The notes: generated by a model not told the origin, from the sequence alone. DNA of 10,076 bases from Halopenitus sp041821145 (GCF_041821145.1 NZ_JBGUBC010000042.1:1-10076), one strand, 5' to 3'; counted from the first letter of the stretch, positions 1-6,967 are shown. Program-made: numbers and translations.

Positions 1-1485
1 TACTGGGTAAACGAACCGTATGCCTACGTATCAATCCTCTTTGACGAAGACATCCGAGATCACCGTTATCATATCCTCGAACCGCAACTCTCGGAGACGG
101 CCCGGTATGTCCGAAAGGATTTGGAGCGAGTGATTCGAGACGTCTGGCGAAATCAGTCAATATCCGATCTGAGTGCTGATGGGACACTCTCGACCAAACA
201 GCTTCGATCCGTGATAGAAGATCACGCTCGGGAAGTCGATCCGGGTGTACTGCACGTCCTGCAGTACTACCTCATGCGCGATCTCGCCTGGTACGGACCG
301 ATCGACCCGCTGATGCGTGACCCAAAGATCGAGGACATCTCCTGTGACGGTCACGATATCCCTGTTTTCGTGTATCACCAGTCCTACCGGGACCTTGAGA
401 CGAACCTGACGTTCGATGAGGACTGGCTCGACGAGTACACCATGCGGCTGGCCCAGCATGCGGACACGAACCTCACGGCGGCAACGCCTCGGGGCGATTC
501 GATGCTTCCTGACGGATCGCGAATCCAACTGACCCTCAGCACGGACATCGGCGCTCGTGGCTCGAATTTCACGATCCGAAAGTTCAGAGAGACACCGTTT
601 ACGCCGGTCGAACTCGTTGAGCTAAACACGTTCTCGATTGACGAGATGGCGTACCTATGGCTCGCGGTCGAGAACAACATGTCGGTTGTCTTTGTCGGGC
701 CAACCGCCTCGGGCAAGACCACAAGTATGAACGCCGTCTCGCTGTTCTTGCCACCAAATAGTAAGGTCGTCTCGGTCGAACAGATTCGAGAAATTTCGAT
801 CCCACACGACAACTGGATCGCAAGCGTAACGCGGGAGACGACCGGGGTGGACAAACGGTCCGATATCGGGATGTACGATCTGCTTCAGGATGCCCTCCAC
901 CAGCGACCTGAATACCTACTGGTCGGAGAGATCCGGACGAATCCGGAAGTCGTCCGGACGTTTTTCCACTCGATCTTCACCGGCCATCCCGGTTCGACGA
1001 CCTTTCACGCACGGGATGCAGAGAGCGCCGTTGACCGCTTCCTAAGCGAACCGCTAAATGTCCCGCCACGAATGATAAATTCGCTTGACATTATTTCGGT
1101 CCAACGGCAGGTCTCTCTGAAGGACCATCGCGTACGCCGAGCATACCAGATCTCGGAGGTCGCTATGCCTGACTCGTCGCTTGAGGTCACCCCACTTTTC
1201 GATTGGGACCCGTATACGGACTCCCACGACCATTCGGAGGACCTCTATGGGAGTTCTCGTATTCTCCAGCGTATCGCAGAGGATCGCGGCTGGGACGAGT
1301 TGGAAATAATCGAGGAGTTATACCAGCGTCAGACCGTCCTCCGATACCTCATCGAACACGGGTACACCGACTACGACGACGTAATTACTACCTTCTACAT
1401 GTTCGCCAGGGACCGCGAACACGTCTTAGACAATATACAGAAGGACACCTTCGATCCAACCACGATCGAAGCCAAACACAGATGA
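1..1485 (+). CDS. Archaeal type IV pilus / type II secretion ATPase (PilB/ArlI/TadA-like), 5'-truncated by window edge
   Basis: This is a cytoplasmic GspE-family secretion ATPase that would power assembly of a type IV pilus-like filament. The frame is open from base 1 with family-like sequence (YWVNEPYAYV), so the start lies upstream and 494 residues are visible; the TTG at 121 is not the real start. Numbering from base 1, motifs are: Walker A GPTASGKT at residues 233-240; an Asp-box-like segment REISIPHDNW around 263-272; the Walker B region LLVGEIR with Glu310; and a His box GHPGSTTFHA with His329 and His336. All look intact, so the protein should be active. The stop TGA overlaps the ATG of the membrane-platform gene (ATGA), which indicates translational coupling. 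The family is certain; which haloarchaeal paralogue it is (pilus, archaellum or adhesion pilus) cannot be told here. ArlI is less likely because no archaellum genes are adjacent. Confidence 0.93.
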   Translation, partial: YWVNEPYAYVSILFDEDIRDHRYHILEPQLSETARYVRKDLERVIRDVWRNQSISDLSADGTLSTKQLRSVIEDHAREVDPGVLHVLQYYLMRDLAWYGPIDPLMRDPKIEDISCDGHDIPVFVYHQSYRDLETNLTFDEDWLDEYTMRLAQHADTNLTAATPRGDSMLPDGSRIQLTLSTDIGARGSNFTIRKFRETPFTPVELVELNTFSIDEMAYLWLAVENNMSVVFVGPTASGKTTSMNAVSLFLPPNSKVVSVEQIREISIPHDNWIASVTRETTGVDKRSDIGMYDLLQDALHQRPEYLLVGEIRTNPEVVRTFFHSIFTGHPGSTTFHARDAESAVDRFLSEPLNVPPRMINSLDIISVQRQVSLKDHRVRRAYQISEVAMPDSSLEVTPLFDWDPYTDSHDHSEDLYGSSRILQRIAEDRGWDELEIIEELYQRQTVLRYLIEHGYTDYDDVITTFYMFARDREHVLDNIQKDTFDPTTIEAKHR

Positions 1486-3443
1486 GTTCCGACGACCCGA
1501 CAGAACGGTGTACAAATCCGGTAGAGTACCGTCGCTACCTTCCGGAGGAGCCACCACTGGAACGAGACGATCCGGAGGCGTTCAGGGAAACGTATGGACG
1601 GATTCGGGGCCATTTCAAATATCAACAGGACCGATATCGCGACTACCAGCAGTGGCTCAGTCGGGCTCGAATCGGAACGACGTACGACGTCTACCTCACG
1701 CGGACTGTAATCAGGAGTGGCGTCGCCGCCATCGTCGGTGCAACCATCGCAGCCTTGGCCATCGTGCTTCGTGTTCTCTTCAATGAGGGGATCGGCATCG
1801 GCATTGGCATCGGACTTAGTCTCACGATCGTTGTGGTGGCTGGGTTGCTTTCCGGTGGGGGTCTCGCCTTGGGCTACCTGTTGTATCCACGCTTCATCGC
1901 TCGGAGGCGCGGACGTCGAATCGGCGTCACCCTCCCACACGTGACGATCTTCATGCGGGCGCTCAGCCAGACTGGTCAGAACCCGACGACGTTGATTCAC
2001 GAACTTGCAGCACTCGAAAGCGTCTACGGAGACATCGCCCTCGAATTCGATGTGATTCGAAAGGACACCGAACTATACAACGACGGACTCCTGACAGCAC
2101 TTGAAAACGCTAAGTCCCTGACTCCGAGTGATCGGTTGCGTGAATTCTTTGATGATTTCGTGAGCGTTCTCGAGTCCGGCGGTGGTGTGAGGCCGTTCCT
2201 TGATCAGAAAGTGGCCGAACAGCTCCAACGGACGGAAGACGAGCTTGAGGAACTGTTGGAATCGCTGGTGACACTGGCTGAAGCGTACGTCTCGCTCGTT
2301 TTCGTTGGCCCTCTGTTACTACTTGTCGTCCTCATCCTGTTCGGTTTAACCGGCTCGGACGTTATGGACTATCTGCACTTGTTGACGTACGTCGGCATTC
2401 CACTCGGGATACTCGTCTCGATGGTCGCCATCCACCAGCTCTTGCGGCCGTACCGGCTCGAAACCGGAGTGGCGTTTGAACAGGAGAAACCGGAATCAAA
2501 ACCTCCGGAGACGTCCGAATCATGGTTTCTTGAGTACACCAAGCAGTCACACCGCCGGCGGTTTTTGCGTCGGTTCCAGAATCCGTTAGTAACACTACAG
2601 GAAAAGCCCCTGTACTCGCTGAGCCTGACAGTCCCGGTCGCGCTGGGTTTCGTCGTGTTCGCAGTCGTCACAGGGATTCTCGAACCCACTCAAGAGGCCT
2701 ATCTAACGGAGCCGGTTCGCTTTACGACCGGCTTCGTCGTGATACCGATGCTCGTCATAACCGTTGTACTAATGGCCTTTCATGAGGTCAAGCGTAGACG
2801 ACAGCGATCCCTCGAAGAGCGGTTTCCAGACGCTCTCTATACCCTTGCAAGTGCCAACGAACGGGGAATAGGCTTCGTCGACGGAGTGGAGTTAGTGTCG
2901 CGTCGGTACGACGATCCGATCGCATCCGAGTTCCGAACCGTATCCCAGGATATCGAACTGGAGGACGACGTCGCAAGGGCGCTCACAGCCTTTGCCAACC
3001 GCCTGAGGATCGCGCGTCTAACGCTGACTGTCTCCGTGATCAGGGATTTGACCACCTCGACTAACGAACTCGCCGTCCCTCTGCGGTCGTTAGCGGATAA
3101 CCTCGAAACTCGCCTCTCGCTTCAACGAGCCCGGAGACGCGAGATGGAAATGTACGCAATCGTCATCATCCTTGGAGTGCTTGTGTATCTCCTCGTCATC
3201 CTCGTTTTCGAGAGTTTCTTTCTCCCAGAAATAACTGCGATACCAACACGGGAACCCGACCTGTTTGTCGGAGAGATACCGGTCATACCCTACCGGACGG
3301 TTTTCTTCCACTCGGCGCTCATTCAGGCGTTCGGTAACGGCCTCCTTCTCGGACTGCTTACGGACGATTCGCTGTTCAGCGGCTTGAAATACAGTAACGC
3401 TCTCGTCGCTCTCGTCTTGCTCTCATTTTTCCTTATGCCTTAG
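1482..3443 (+). CDS. Type II secretion system F family membrane-platform protein (PilC/TadC/ArlJ-like)
   Basis: This 653-residue polytopic membrane protein is the expected platform on which the preceding ATPase acts. The ATG at 1482 was chosen because it overlaps the ATPase stop (ATGA) and gives an acidic cytosolic N-terminus; the frame stays open further upstream, but there it runs inside the ATPase gene. Two T2SSF-type halves are visible. Residues about 75-137 hold two membrane spans, followed by a helical cytosolic domain at about 145-260 and spans near 268-290 and 298-322. A charged linker (325-375) leads to spans near 380-400 and 413-434, a second cytosolic domain at about 440-550, and C-terminal spans near 557-582, 606-626 and 637-652. 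A glycine-isoleucine run (103-111) lies in the second span. This double-T2SSF layout is usual for archaeal PilC/ArlJ proteins. The stop TAG overlaps the convergent gene by 4 bp. Confidence 0.9.
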   Translation: MSSDDPTERCTNPVEYRRYLPEEPPLERDDPEAFRETYGRIRGHFKYQQDRYRDYQQWLSRARIGTTYDVYLTRTVIRSGVAAIVGATIAALAIVLRVLFNEGIGIGIGIGLSLTIVVVAGLLSGGGLALGYLLYPRFIARRRGRRIGVTLPHVTIFMRALSQTGQNPTTLIHELAALESVYGDIALEFDVIRKDTELYNDGLLTALENAKSLTPSDRLREFFDDFVSVLESGGGVRPFLDQKVAEQLQRTEDELEELLESLVTLAEAYVSLVFVGPLLLLVVLILFGLTGSDVMDYLHLLTYVGIPLGILVSMVAIHQLLRPYRLETGVAFEQEKPESKPPETSESWFLEYTKQSHRRRFLRRFQNPLVTLQEKPLYSLSLTVPVALGFVVFAVVTGILEPTQEAYLTEPVRFTTGFVVIPMLVITVVLMAFHEVKRRRQRSLEERFPDALYTLASANERGIGFVDGVELVSRRYDDPIASEFRTVSQDIELEDDVARALTAFANRLRIARLTLTVSVIRDLTTSTNELAVPLRSLADNLETRLSLQRARRREMEMYAIVIILGVLVYLLVILVFESFFLPEITAIPTREPDLFVGEIPVIPYRTVFFHSALIQAFGNGLLLGLLTDDSLFSGLKYSNALVALVLLSFFLMP

Positions 3444-4117
3444 GCGTCCGAGAACGAGGCCCATTCGGACGTCTCGTCTTGAAGTCCGCGGACCCGATAC
3501 TCGGCTGTTCCATCCGCCTGACGGAATTCGACGATACCGTCGAAGAGTTCCTCAAACGTTGACCGTGTTTGTTCGTCGTGTGCTGATGAATCCATGGTCC
3601 ACACCCCCAGATACCCAGCCGTCGCGAATCGGCCGACGAAGGCGTTGATGAACTCAAATGCCCGTTCTTCAGGGACGTGTTCGAGCAGCGCCGTGATCGA
3701 CTCGACGAGTACGCGAGTTCCGACGAAGTTCTCAGCGCGGGTATCATCGTACTCGATAAATGAGATACCGATGTCGGTCAAGCTCGATGGCGACTGGACG
3801 GGAAAGTACTGACTGTCCGTGAGGGAGTCGGGTGGTTCCTCGGAATCCGAGCAATCGATGACCGCCAGCGAATCGAGGTCATCTTCTTCAGCGAACGTCT
3901 GATACTGTTCGATAATAGATTCGACGGAGCCGTCGAAGGTTATGACCAATGACCCTTGATCGTAACTGGTGCCCCCGGCAAGGAACTGCAGGCCGAGCGA
4001 CCGACAGTCGACGTCGTCTGGCCCGACGAATAACAGGTTCTGGCCGGCTTCAACTGACGAGAGTTCCGGGATGGGAAAGTCAGTATCAACCTCGTACGTG
4101 GTGATGGATTCGTCCAT
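3440..4117 (-). CDS. DUF7504-like RecA/KaiC-fold protein with degenerate Walker A
   Basis: This 225-residue acidic soluble protein resembles the haloarchaeal RecA-superfamily group annotated as DUF7504 (family name from memory). The N-terminal segment NLLFVGPDDVDCRSL (27-41) sits where the P-loop should be, but the GK pair is replaced by DC (Cys38 at the Lys position). ATP hydrolysis is therefore unlikely. The second-half core is well kept: RVLVESITALL (135-145), where Glu139 replaces the usual Walker B Asp, then a helical stretch to about 168 and GVWTMDSSAHDE (171-182), followed by LFDGIVEFR (191-199). It lies downstream of a HalX response regulator on the same strand with a 176-bp gap, so it may belong to the same signalling unit. 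Its function is unknown. A regulatory or scaffold role as a pseudo-ATPase is inference. The 3' end overlaps the pilus platform gene by 4 bp, tail to tail. Confidence 0.8.
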   Translation of the reverse strand: MDESITTYEVDTDFPIPELSSVEAGQNLLFVGPDDVDCRSLGLQFLAGGTSYDQGSLVITFDGSVESIIEQYQTFAEEDDLDSLAVIDCSDSEEPPDSLTDSQYFPVQSPSSLTDIGISFIEYDDTRAENFVGTRVLVESITALLEHVPEERAFEFINAFVGRFATAGYLGVWTMDSSAHDEQTRSTFEELFDGIVEFRQADGTAEYRVRGLQDETSEWASFSDA

Positions 4118-4293
4118 CTACCAGCCACCACCGCTGAAGCGGACTAAACATCCGGATCGGCTGACCGGTTTCGTTCGATCGCCACCCATGATGGGAGGTG
4201 TCTGGATCCGGCTACCTGACTTGTTATGGCGCGGACACCATTGAGTACGGGACACCGCCATACCTACTGGTGTTTCTTGGTGGCGAACCATGG
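4118..4293 (-). promoter_or_regulatory. Intergenic region upstream of the DUF7504-like gene, with short repeats
   Basis: This 176-bp gap lies between two minus-strand genes. Reading toward the DUF7504-like start, a weak TATA-like segment (complement of 4141-4151) lies about 30 bp upstream of the ATG, compatible with a leaderless or near-leaderless transcript. A hairpin CCGCT-GA-AGCGG occupies 4131-4142. Near the response-regulator end there is a 7-bp inverted repeat, TATGGCG (4225-4231) and CGCCATA (4256-4262), that could be a weak terminator but has no T-tract. The same area carries GGACACC twice (4233-4239, 4250-4256) and a GGTGTC (4197-4202), its core in opposite orientation. No gene is visible. 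Regulatory meaning is inferred only. Confidence 0.35.
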
Positions 4294-4884
4294 TCACGTT
4301 GACTCCGATCCGTTTTCGATATGTCGAAGCGTCGTGAGGAATTCAACGTCTTCGCCCATTCGCTCCTGTGTCGCCTCAATTTCATCCCTGAGTTCGGCAA
4401 TCTGTGTCTTAAGTTCGGCGTACTCGTCACTCTCTTCCAATTCGGACTCACTCATCTTGTCCCGGAGTACTTCCCGCTTTGAGAGCAACGACCAGTACTC
4501 CTGTTGGCGCTCGGAATGTTCTCCTCGCTCCAGCAAGTTTTCGATCGTTTGGTGAAGCTCCTCACGTGACGGTGGTTTCACCACGTAATCGTCGAATCCC
4601 ATTTCAATAACCTCCAGACCAGGATCGACAGCTGTCACCATCGCGACTTTGCAGTCCATTCCTTCCTCGTTGATCGTTTCCAATACCTCATCACCGGATA
4701 GACCAGGCATCCGACGGTCGAGAAGAACGACGTCGATGGGGTCGCCTTCGAGGATTTCCAGTGCCTCATCCCCGTTGAGTGCGGTGTGGACGTCGTAATC
4801 ATCCTTGAGCCACTGACGAAAGAGCTGGACCACGCTTTCTTCGTCATCAACTATAAGCACGGAGGTCGTCGTTGAATCGGTCAT
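4294..4884 (-). CDS. HalX-domain response regulator
   Basis: This is a 196-residue two-component response regulator. The receiver domain spans about residues 8-112 with all key residues present: acidic pair Asp13/Asp14, phospho-acceptor Asp56 in VVLLDRRMPG, switch Thr84 in MVTAVD, and Lys103 in VVKPPS. The C-terminal part (about 120-190) is a charged helical, probably coiled-coil segment ending in a TTLRHIE-type stretch, which matches the haloarchaeal HalX output domain. No canonical DNA-binding winged helix is visible, and how HalX gives output is not well established. It would be phosphorylated by a histidine kinase that is not encoded in this window. The start ATG is preceded by a TATA-like element about 35 bp upstream. 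It is transcribed divergently from the winged-helix gene at 5250 and toward the DUF7504-like gene, its likely functional neighbour. Confidence 0.92.
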   Translation of the reverse strand: MTDSTTTSVLIVDDEESVVQLFRQWLKDDYDVHTALNGDEALEILEGDPIDVVLLDRRMPGLSGDEVLETINEEGMDCKVAMVTAVDPGLEVIEMGFDDYVVKPPSREELHQTIENLLERGEHSERQQEYWSLLSKREVLRDKMSESELEESDEYAELKTQIAELRDEIEATQERMGEDVEFLTTLRHIENGSEST

Positions 4885-4902
4885 GTCAGGCTCGAAGGAT
4901 CG

Positions 4903-4937
4903 GGTTACGACACGCTATATCACACCAACCCGTAACC
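4903..4937 (-). promoter_or_regulatory. Promoter of the response regulator with TATA-like box inside an inverted repeat
   Basis: On the minus strand the TATA-like sequence GTGATATAG (complement of 4915-4923) lies about 35 bp upstream of the ATG at 4884, giving a predicted start of transcription near 4891 and a very short leader, as is common in haloarchaea. The box is framed by a 7-bp inverted repeat, GGTTACG (4903-4909) and CGTAACC (4931-4937), centred at 4920. A dyad centred on the TATA box could be an operator that blocks TBP binding. That function is inference; the bases themselves are as stated. Confidence 0.4.
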
Positions 4938-4956
4938 GTTCCGGTTTGGTTGCCGC

Positions 4957-4997
4957 CACGGTGTACCGTGAGGAATTCCTCATCGATAGCTGATCGA
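4957..4997. repeat. Cluster of three consecutive short palindromes in the divergent promoter region
   Basis: Within the 365-bp gap between divergent starts (4884 and 5250) three dyads follow one another. CACGGT-GT-ACCGTG (4957-4970) has 6-bp arms. AGGAATTCCT (4971-4980) is a perfect palindrome. TCGAT/ATCGA (4983-4987 and 4993-4997) has 5-bp arms. They could be operators for the winged-helix protein encoded at 5250, the response regulator, or both. The rest of the gap (about 5000-5180) shows no gene, only T/G-rich stretches with recurring CGGTT. Confidence 0.4.
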
Positions 4998-5186
4998 GTT
5001 CACCCCGATCGTGCAACTGGAACTCGAAACAGCCCGCAAAACGCATGACAACGTACGTATCGAAACGGATCTGACTTCGGTTGTTGTTGTTCGGTCAGTA
5101 TAGCGGTTCGACATCGGTTGGCTGGAAGTTTCTGCCGGAATGACATTTCGACCTCAAGGTAGGCCGACTCGGAGTAGCTCTCAACT

Positions 5187-5210
5187 ATTTACAAGGATAT
5201 AAAGATATAT
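5187..5210 (+). promoter_or_regulatory. AT-rich TATA-type promoter element of the winged-helix gene
   Basis: A conspicuous AT-rich block (5187-5210, containing GATATAAAGATATAT) stands out from its surroundings. Placed 27 bp downstream of the TATA core, transcription would start near 5230, leaving a leader of about 20 nt that still contains the ribosome binding site at 5238. This is the strongest archaeal-type promoter in the window. Confidence 0.6.
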
Positions 5211-5237
5211 GAGACATCAACGCGAATACTATCGATA

Positions 5238-5244
5238 GAGGTGA
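5238..5244 (+). promoter_or_regulatory. Shine-Dalgarno GAGGTGA that fixes the start at 5250
   Basis: GAGGTGA is complementary to the anti-SD core CACCUC near the archaeal 16S rRNA 3' end and ends 5 nt before the ATG at 5250. The alternative in-frame GTG at 5241 lies inside this site and so is unlikely to be the start. A clear SD is notable because the other genes here have none or appear leaderless. Confidence 0.6.
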
Positions 5245-5249
5245 CCAGT

Positions 5250-5801
5250 ATGTCCGAGTCCTCGAGAGATGGTGTCCAGTCATGGACTGAGACGATGAGC
5301 GCACGCGAGCGCATTCGGTCAGTTACCGAAACAGTTCGTGAGCCCCGATCGATAAACTGGATCAGTAACCAGGCGGATGCAGCGTGGAGCACGACCAACG
5401 AGGAACTCCAAGATCTCGTCGAGCAGGGACGACTGCGCCGCGTCGAGGCCGGCGACACGACGCTCTATCAGCCGGACTATACCCGCCTTCTCTTTGCGGA
5501 AATCCGCACGCTCATCGAGGAGAACACACGCGAGGAACTCCGGAGTGAGCTGGCGGCGATCACCGAGGAAATCGAGGCGTGGCAGGAGACGTACGATGTC
5601 GAAACGTGGGAGGATCTCGAACAGTCGCTTGCCGACAGTGACCTGTCAAGTTCCGATCTCCGTGACCGCCGCGACGTGATCGCATTCTGGCGCGAGAACG
5701 AGGAGGATCGGCAACTCATCAAGCATGCCTTGGAACTCTACTCGGATGTCGAATCCGCCCGCGAGCAGATGACCGACATGGCCGACCGCGCCACGAGCTA
5801 A
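5250..5801 (+). CDS. Winged-helix DNA-binding protein (DUF7342-like), probable transcription regulator
   Basis: This 183-residue acidic protein starts at ATG 5250, supported by a Shine-Dalgarno site. Residues about 20-80 form a winged-helix region of ArsR/MarR-like pattern: helix ARERIRSVTETV, then SINWISNQADAAWSTTNEELQDLVEQGRL as the helix-turn-helix, then RRVEAGDTTLYQPD as the wing. Residues about 90-180 are helical and very Glu-rich and could dimerise or contact a partner. This layout matches haloarchaeal proteins annotated DUF7342 (name from memory). The next gene begins 19 nt after its stop, so the two are almost certainly co-transcribed. The palindromes upstream of its promoter are candidate self-operators. 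No ligand-binding residues (Cys or His clusters) are evident, so the signal it senses is unknown. A role as antitoxin-like partner of the downstream protein is possible but unproven. Confidence 0.78.
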   Translation: MSESSRDGVQSWTETMSARERIRSVTETVREPRSINWISNQADAAWSTTNEELQDLVEQGRLRRVEAGDTTLYQPDYTRLLFAEIRTLIEENTREELRSELAAITEEIEAWQETYDVETWEDLEQSLADSDLSSSDLRDRRDVIAFWRENEEDRQLIKHALELYSDVESAREQMTDMADRATS

Positions 5802-5820
5802 CCCTAGTTTCACAGGCACT

Positions 5821-6309
5821 ATGATCTTTCTTGCTGGTCGCGACCGCTACACGCAACGCACCCTCCTCCGAGATATTCACGACCGGTTGACGAACCAAGC
5901 CGGCTGTGAGAACGTACGCTATCGCCCATCTCGGCGACGTCCTCGCTACGTGATCGCAGATATTGACACGGCACTGTTCGTGGGTGGTTCCTCTGACGCC
6001 GAGCGCGCACGACTGGAACTTCGATTTTGGTATCCAGCCGGTGTTGAGTACGTCTATTATCGCTTCAACTGGATCGAACCGGAGCGGAACCTCATGTTTG
6101 GCTTCCATCAGGATTCCGATCACCAGGACTTCGGTCCCTGTCACGTCCAAGTCAATTACGAAGAGACACCCGTTGATCGGTATGAAGCAACGTTTCTCGA
6201 TATGCATCCTCTCTCCGTCCTTGATGACCGACTTCAGCAATTACCCACAGCGTTGGCAGCGATCCGTTGGGAGGACGGAAAGCCCTCGCTCCCCACATGG
6301 CCGGTCTAG
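5821..6309 (+). CDS. Small His/Asp-motif protein paired with the winged-helix regulator; possibly TumE-like
   Basis: This 162-residue protein follows the winged-helix gene by 19 nt with no clear SD of its own. The N-terminal 45 residues are basic (RYRPSRRRPRY), which is unusual for a haloarchaeal protein and compatible with nucleic-acid contact. The centre is beta-rich with aromatic residues (RFWYPAGVEYVYYRFNWIE, 68-86), followed by HQDSDHQDFGPCHVQVNYEE (96-115) with His96, Asp98, Asp100, His101 and His108. The C-terminal part (128-150) is a helix followed by WED. The arrangement recalls haloarchaeal proteins placed in the TumE (DUF6516) toxin family, but I cannot confirm membership by eye. 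The HTH-plus-small-protein order fits a TA-like or regulator-effector pair. The stop codon shares a CTAG with the convergent broken gene. Confidence 0.6.
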   Translation: MIFLAGRDRYTQRTLLRDIHDRLTNQAGCENVRYRPSRRRPRYVIADIDTALFVGGSSDAERARLELRFWYPAGVEYVYYRFNWIEPERNLMFGFHQDSDHQDFGPCHVQVNYEETPVDRYEATFLDMHPLSVLDDRLQQLPTALAAIRWEDGKPSLPTWPV

Positions 6310-6815
6310 ACAGTGAGTTCGTTGAGCGCGTCTCGGTGCGTTCGGACCGTCACCGACGAGACATTCGCGGCCGCAGCGAGCTCTTTCTGCGTCACCCGTC
6401 GACCTTGCTCACAACCCGCTTTGTAGAGGCAGGCGACCGCGAACCCAGCCGGGTGGAACCGGTGTCGGCGTTCACACTGTACCGCTGGACGCCGTCCATC
6501 GCCCGCGAGACGGTCGGTCTGAGAACTCGATCGGCACCGCAATCGTCGCCCAGCCTTCGTCGATAGCGGCGTCGACGGGTGGTGCCTCGACGTCGTCCGG
6601 TTGATGGTCAGCTTCTCGTACACCCGCTCCGGCAGAACAACGGTGATGTCGTTCCGGCCAACGATTTCATGTGGGAGGTGGTCGTCGTCGAACACCGTTC
6701 CGTCGCGTATCACGTCGAATCGATCACGGAGACGGGTGATAAGTGACACCCCGAGTGTTCCGATCGGTTCACGTCTGCGCATTATGCGTGTGAAGGAAGG
6801 AATGGCCGGTATCAA
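6306..6815 (-). pseudogene. Frame-disrupted gene ending in a TFB (TFIIB)-like C-terminal fragment
   Basis: Three pieces are visible on the minus strand. Positions about 6780-6615 encode a soluble segment (IGTLGVSLITRLRDRFDVI, then NDITVVLPERVYEKL) of unrecognised family. Positions 6615-6472 in a shifted frame continue with typical acidic haloarchaeal sequence (DDVEAPPVDAAIDEGWATIA, then VPIEFSD). Positions 6467-6306, back in the first frame, encode PAGFAVACLYKAG, then VTQKELAAAANVSSVTVRTHR, which resembles the last cyclin fold/HTH of archaeal transcription factor B. The middle of the uninterrupted frame reads as Arg/Ser-rich low-quality sequence, consistent with a one-base loss near 6615 and a compensating gain near 6470. 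The only in-frame start candidates are a TTG at 6815 and an ATG at 6782. Whether one gene or two fused remnants are present is unclear. A full TFB (about 300 residues with zinc ribbon) is not present. Confidence 0.5.
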
Positions 6816-6934
6816 CGCCTCCGACGTGATCGTCGTTTGTTTCCTGAGAATACTCCCGAATCAACCAAGAGATCTTACTGGCGTATCGGTCGCTTTCGGT
6901 CTCGGCCGCACATTGGTTGTGCTTCTGGTTCGAC

Positions 6935-6967
6935 AATATTATACAAGACTGAGGGATACCGAAAAAC
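6935..6967 (+). promoter_or_regulatory. TATA-like promoter for the small membrane protein
   Basis: The AT-rich element AATATTATACAAG (6936-6948) is followed about 27 bp later by the ATG at 6968, so the transcript is predicted to be leaderless, a common haloarchaeal arrangement. The stretch 6816-6934 shows no convincing gene; a short minus-strand segment with SWLIREYSQE-type sequence (about 6900-6772) might be a further decayed remnant. Confidence 0.5.

Noticed and set aside
384..854. Minus-strand open frame opposite the secretion ATPase
   Set aside because: It overlaps the Walker A region of a clearly real gene and has shadow-type composition.
1203..1481. A 93-codon upstream extension of the platform protein frame
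   Set aside because: It lies wholly inside the ATPase gene, reads as Arg/Pro-rich out-of-frame sequence, and the ATGA overlap at 1482 gives a better start.
5085..5136. Recurring CGGTT/CGGTC units upstream of the winged-helix promoter
   Set aside because: Spacing is irregular and the unit is too short to separate from chance.
5719..6240. Minus-strand open frame of 173 codons opposite the His/Asp-motif gene
   Set aside because: It is antisense to a better-supported gene, has basic Arg/Ser-rich composition and no promoter; long antisense frames are common in GC-rich haloarchaeal DNA.
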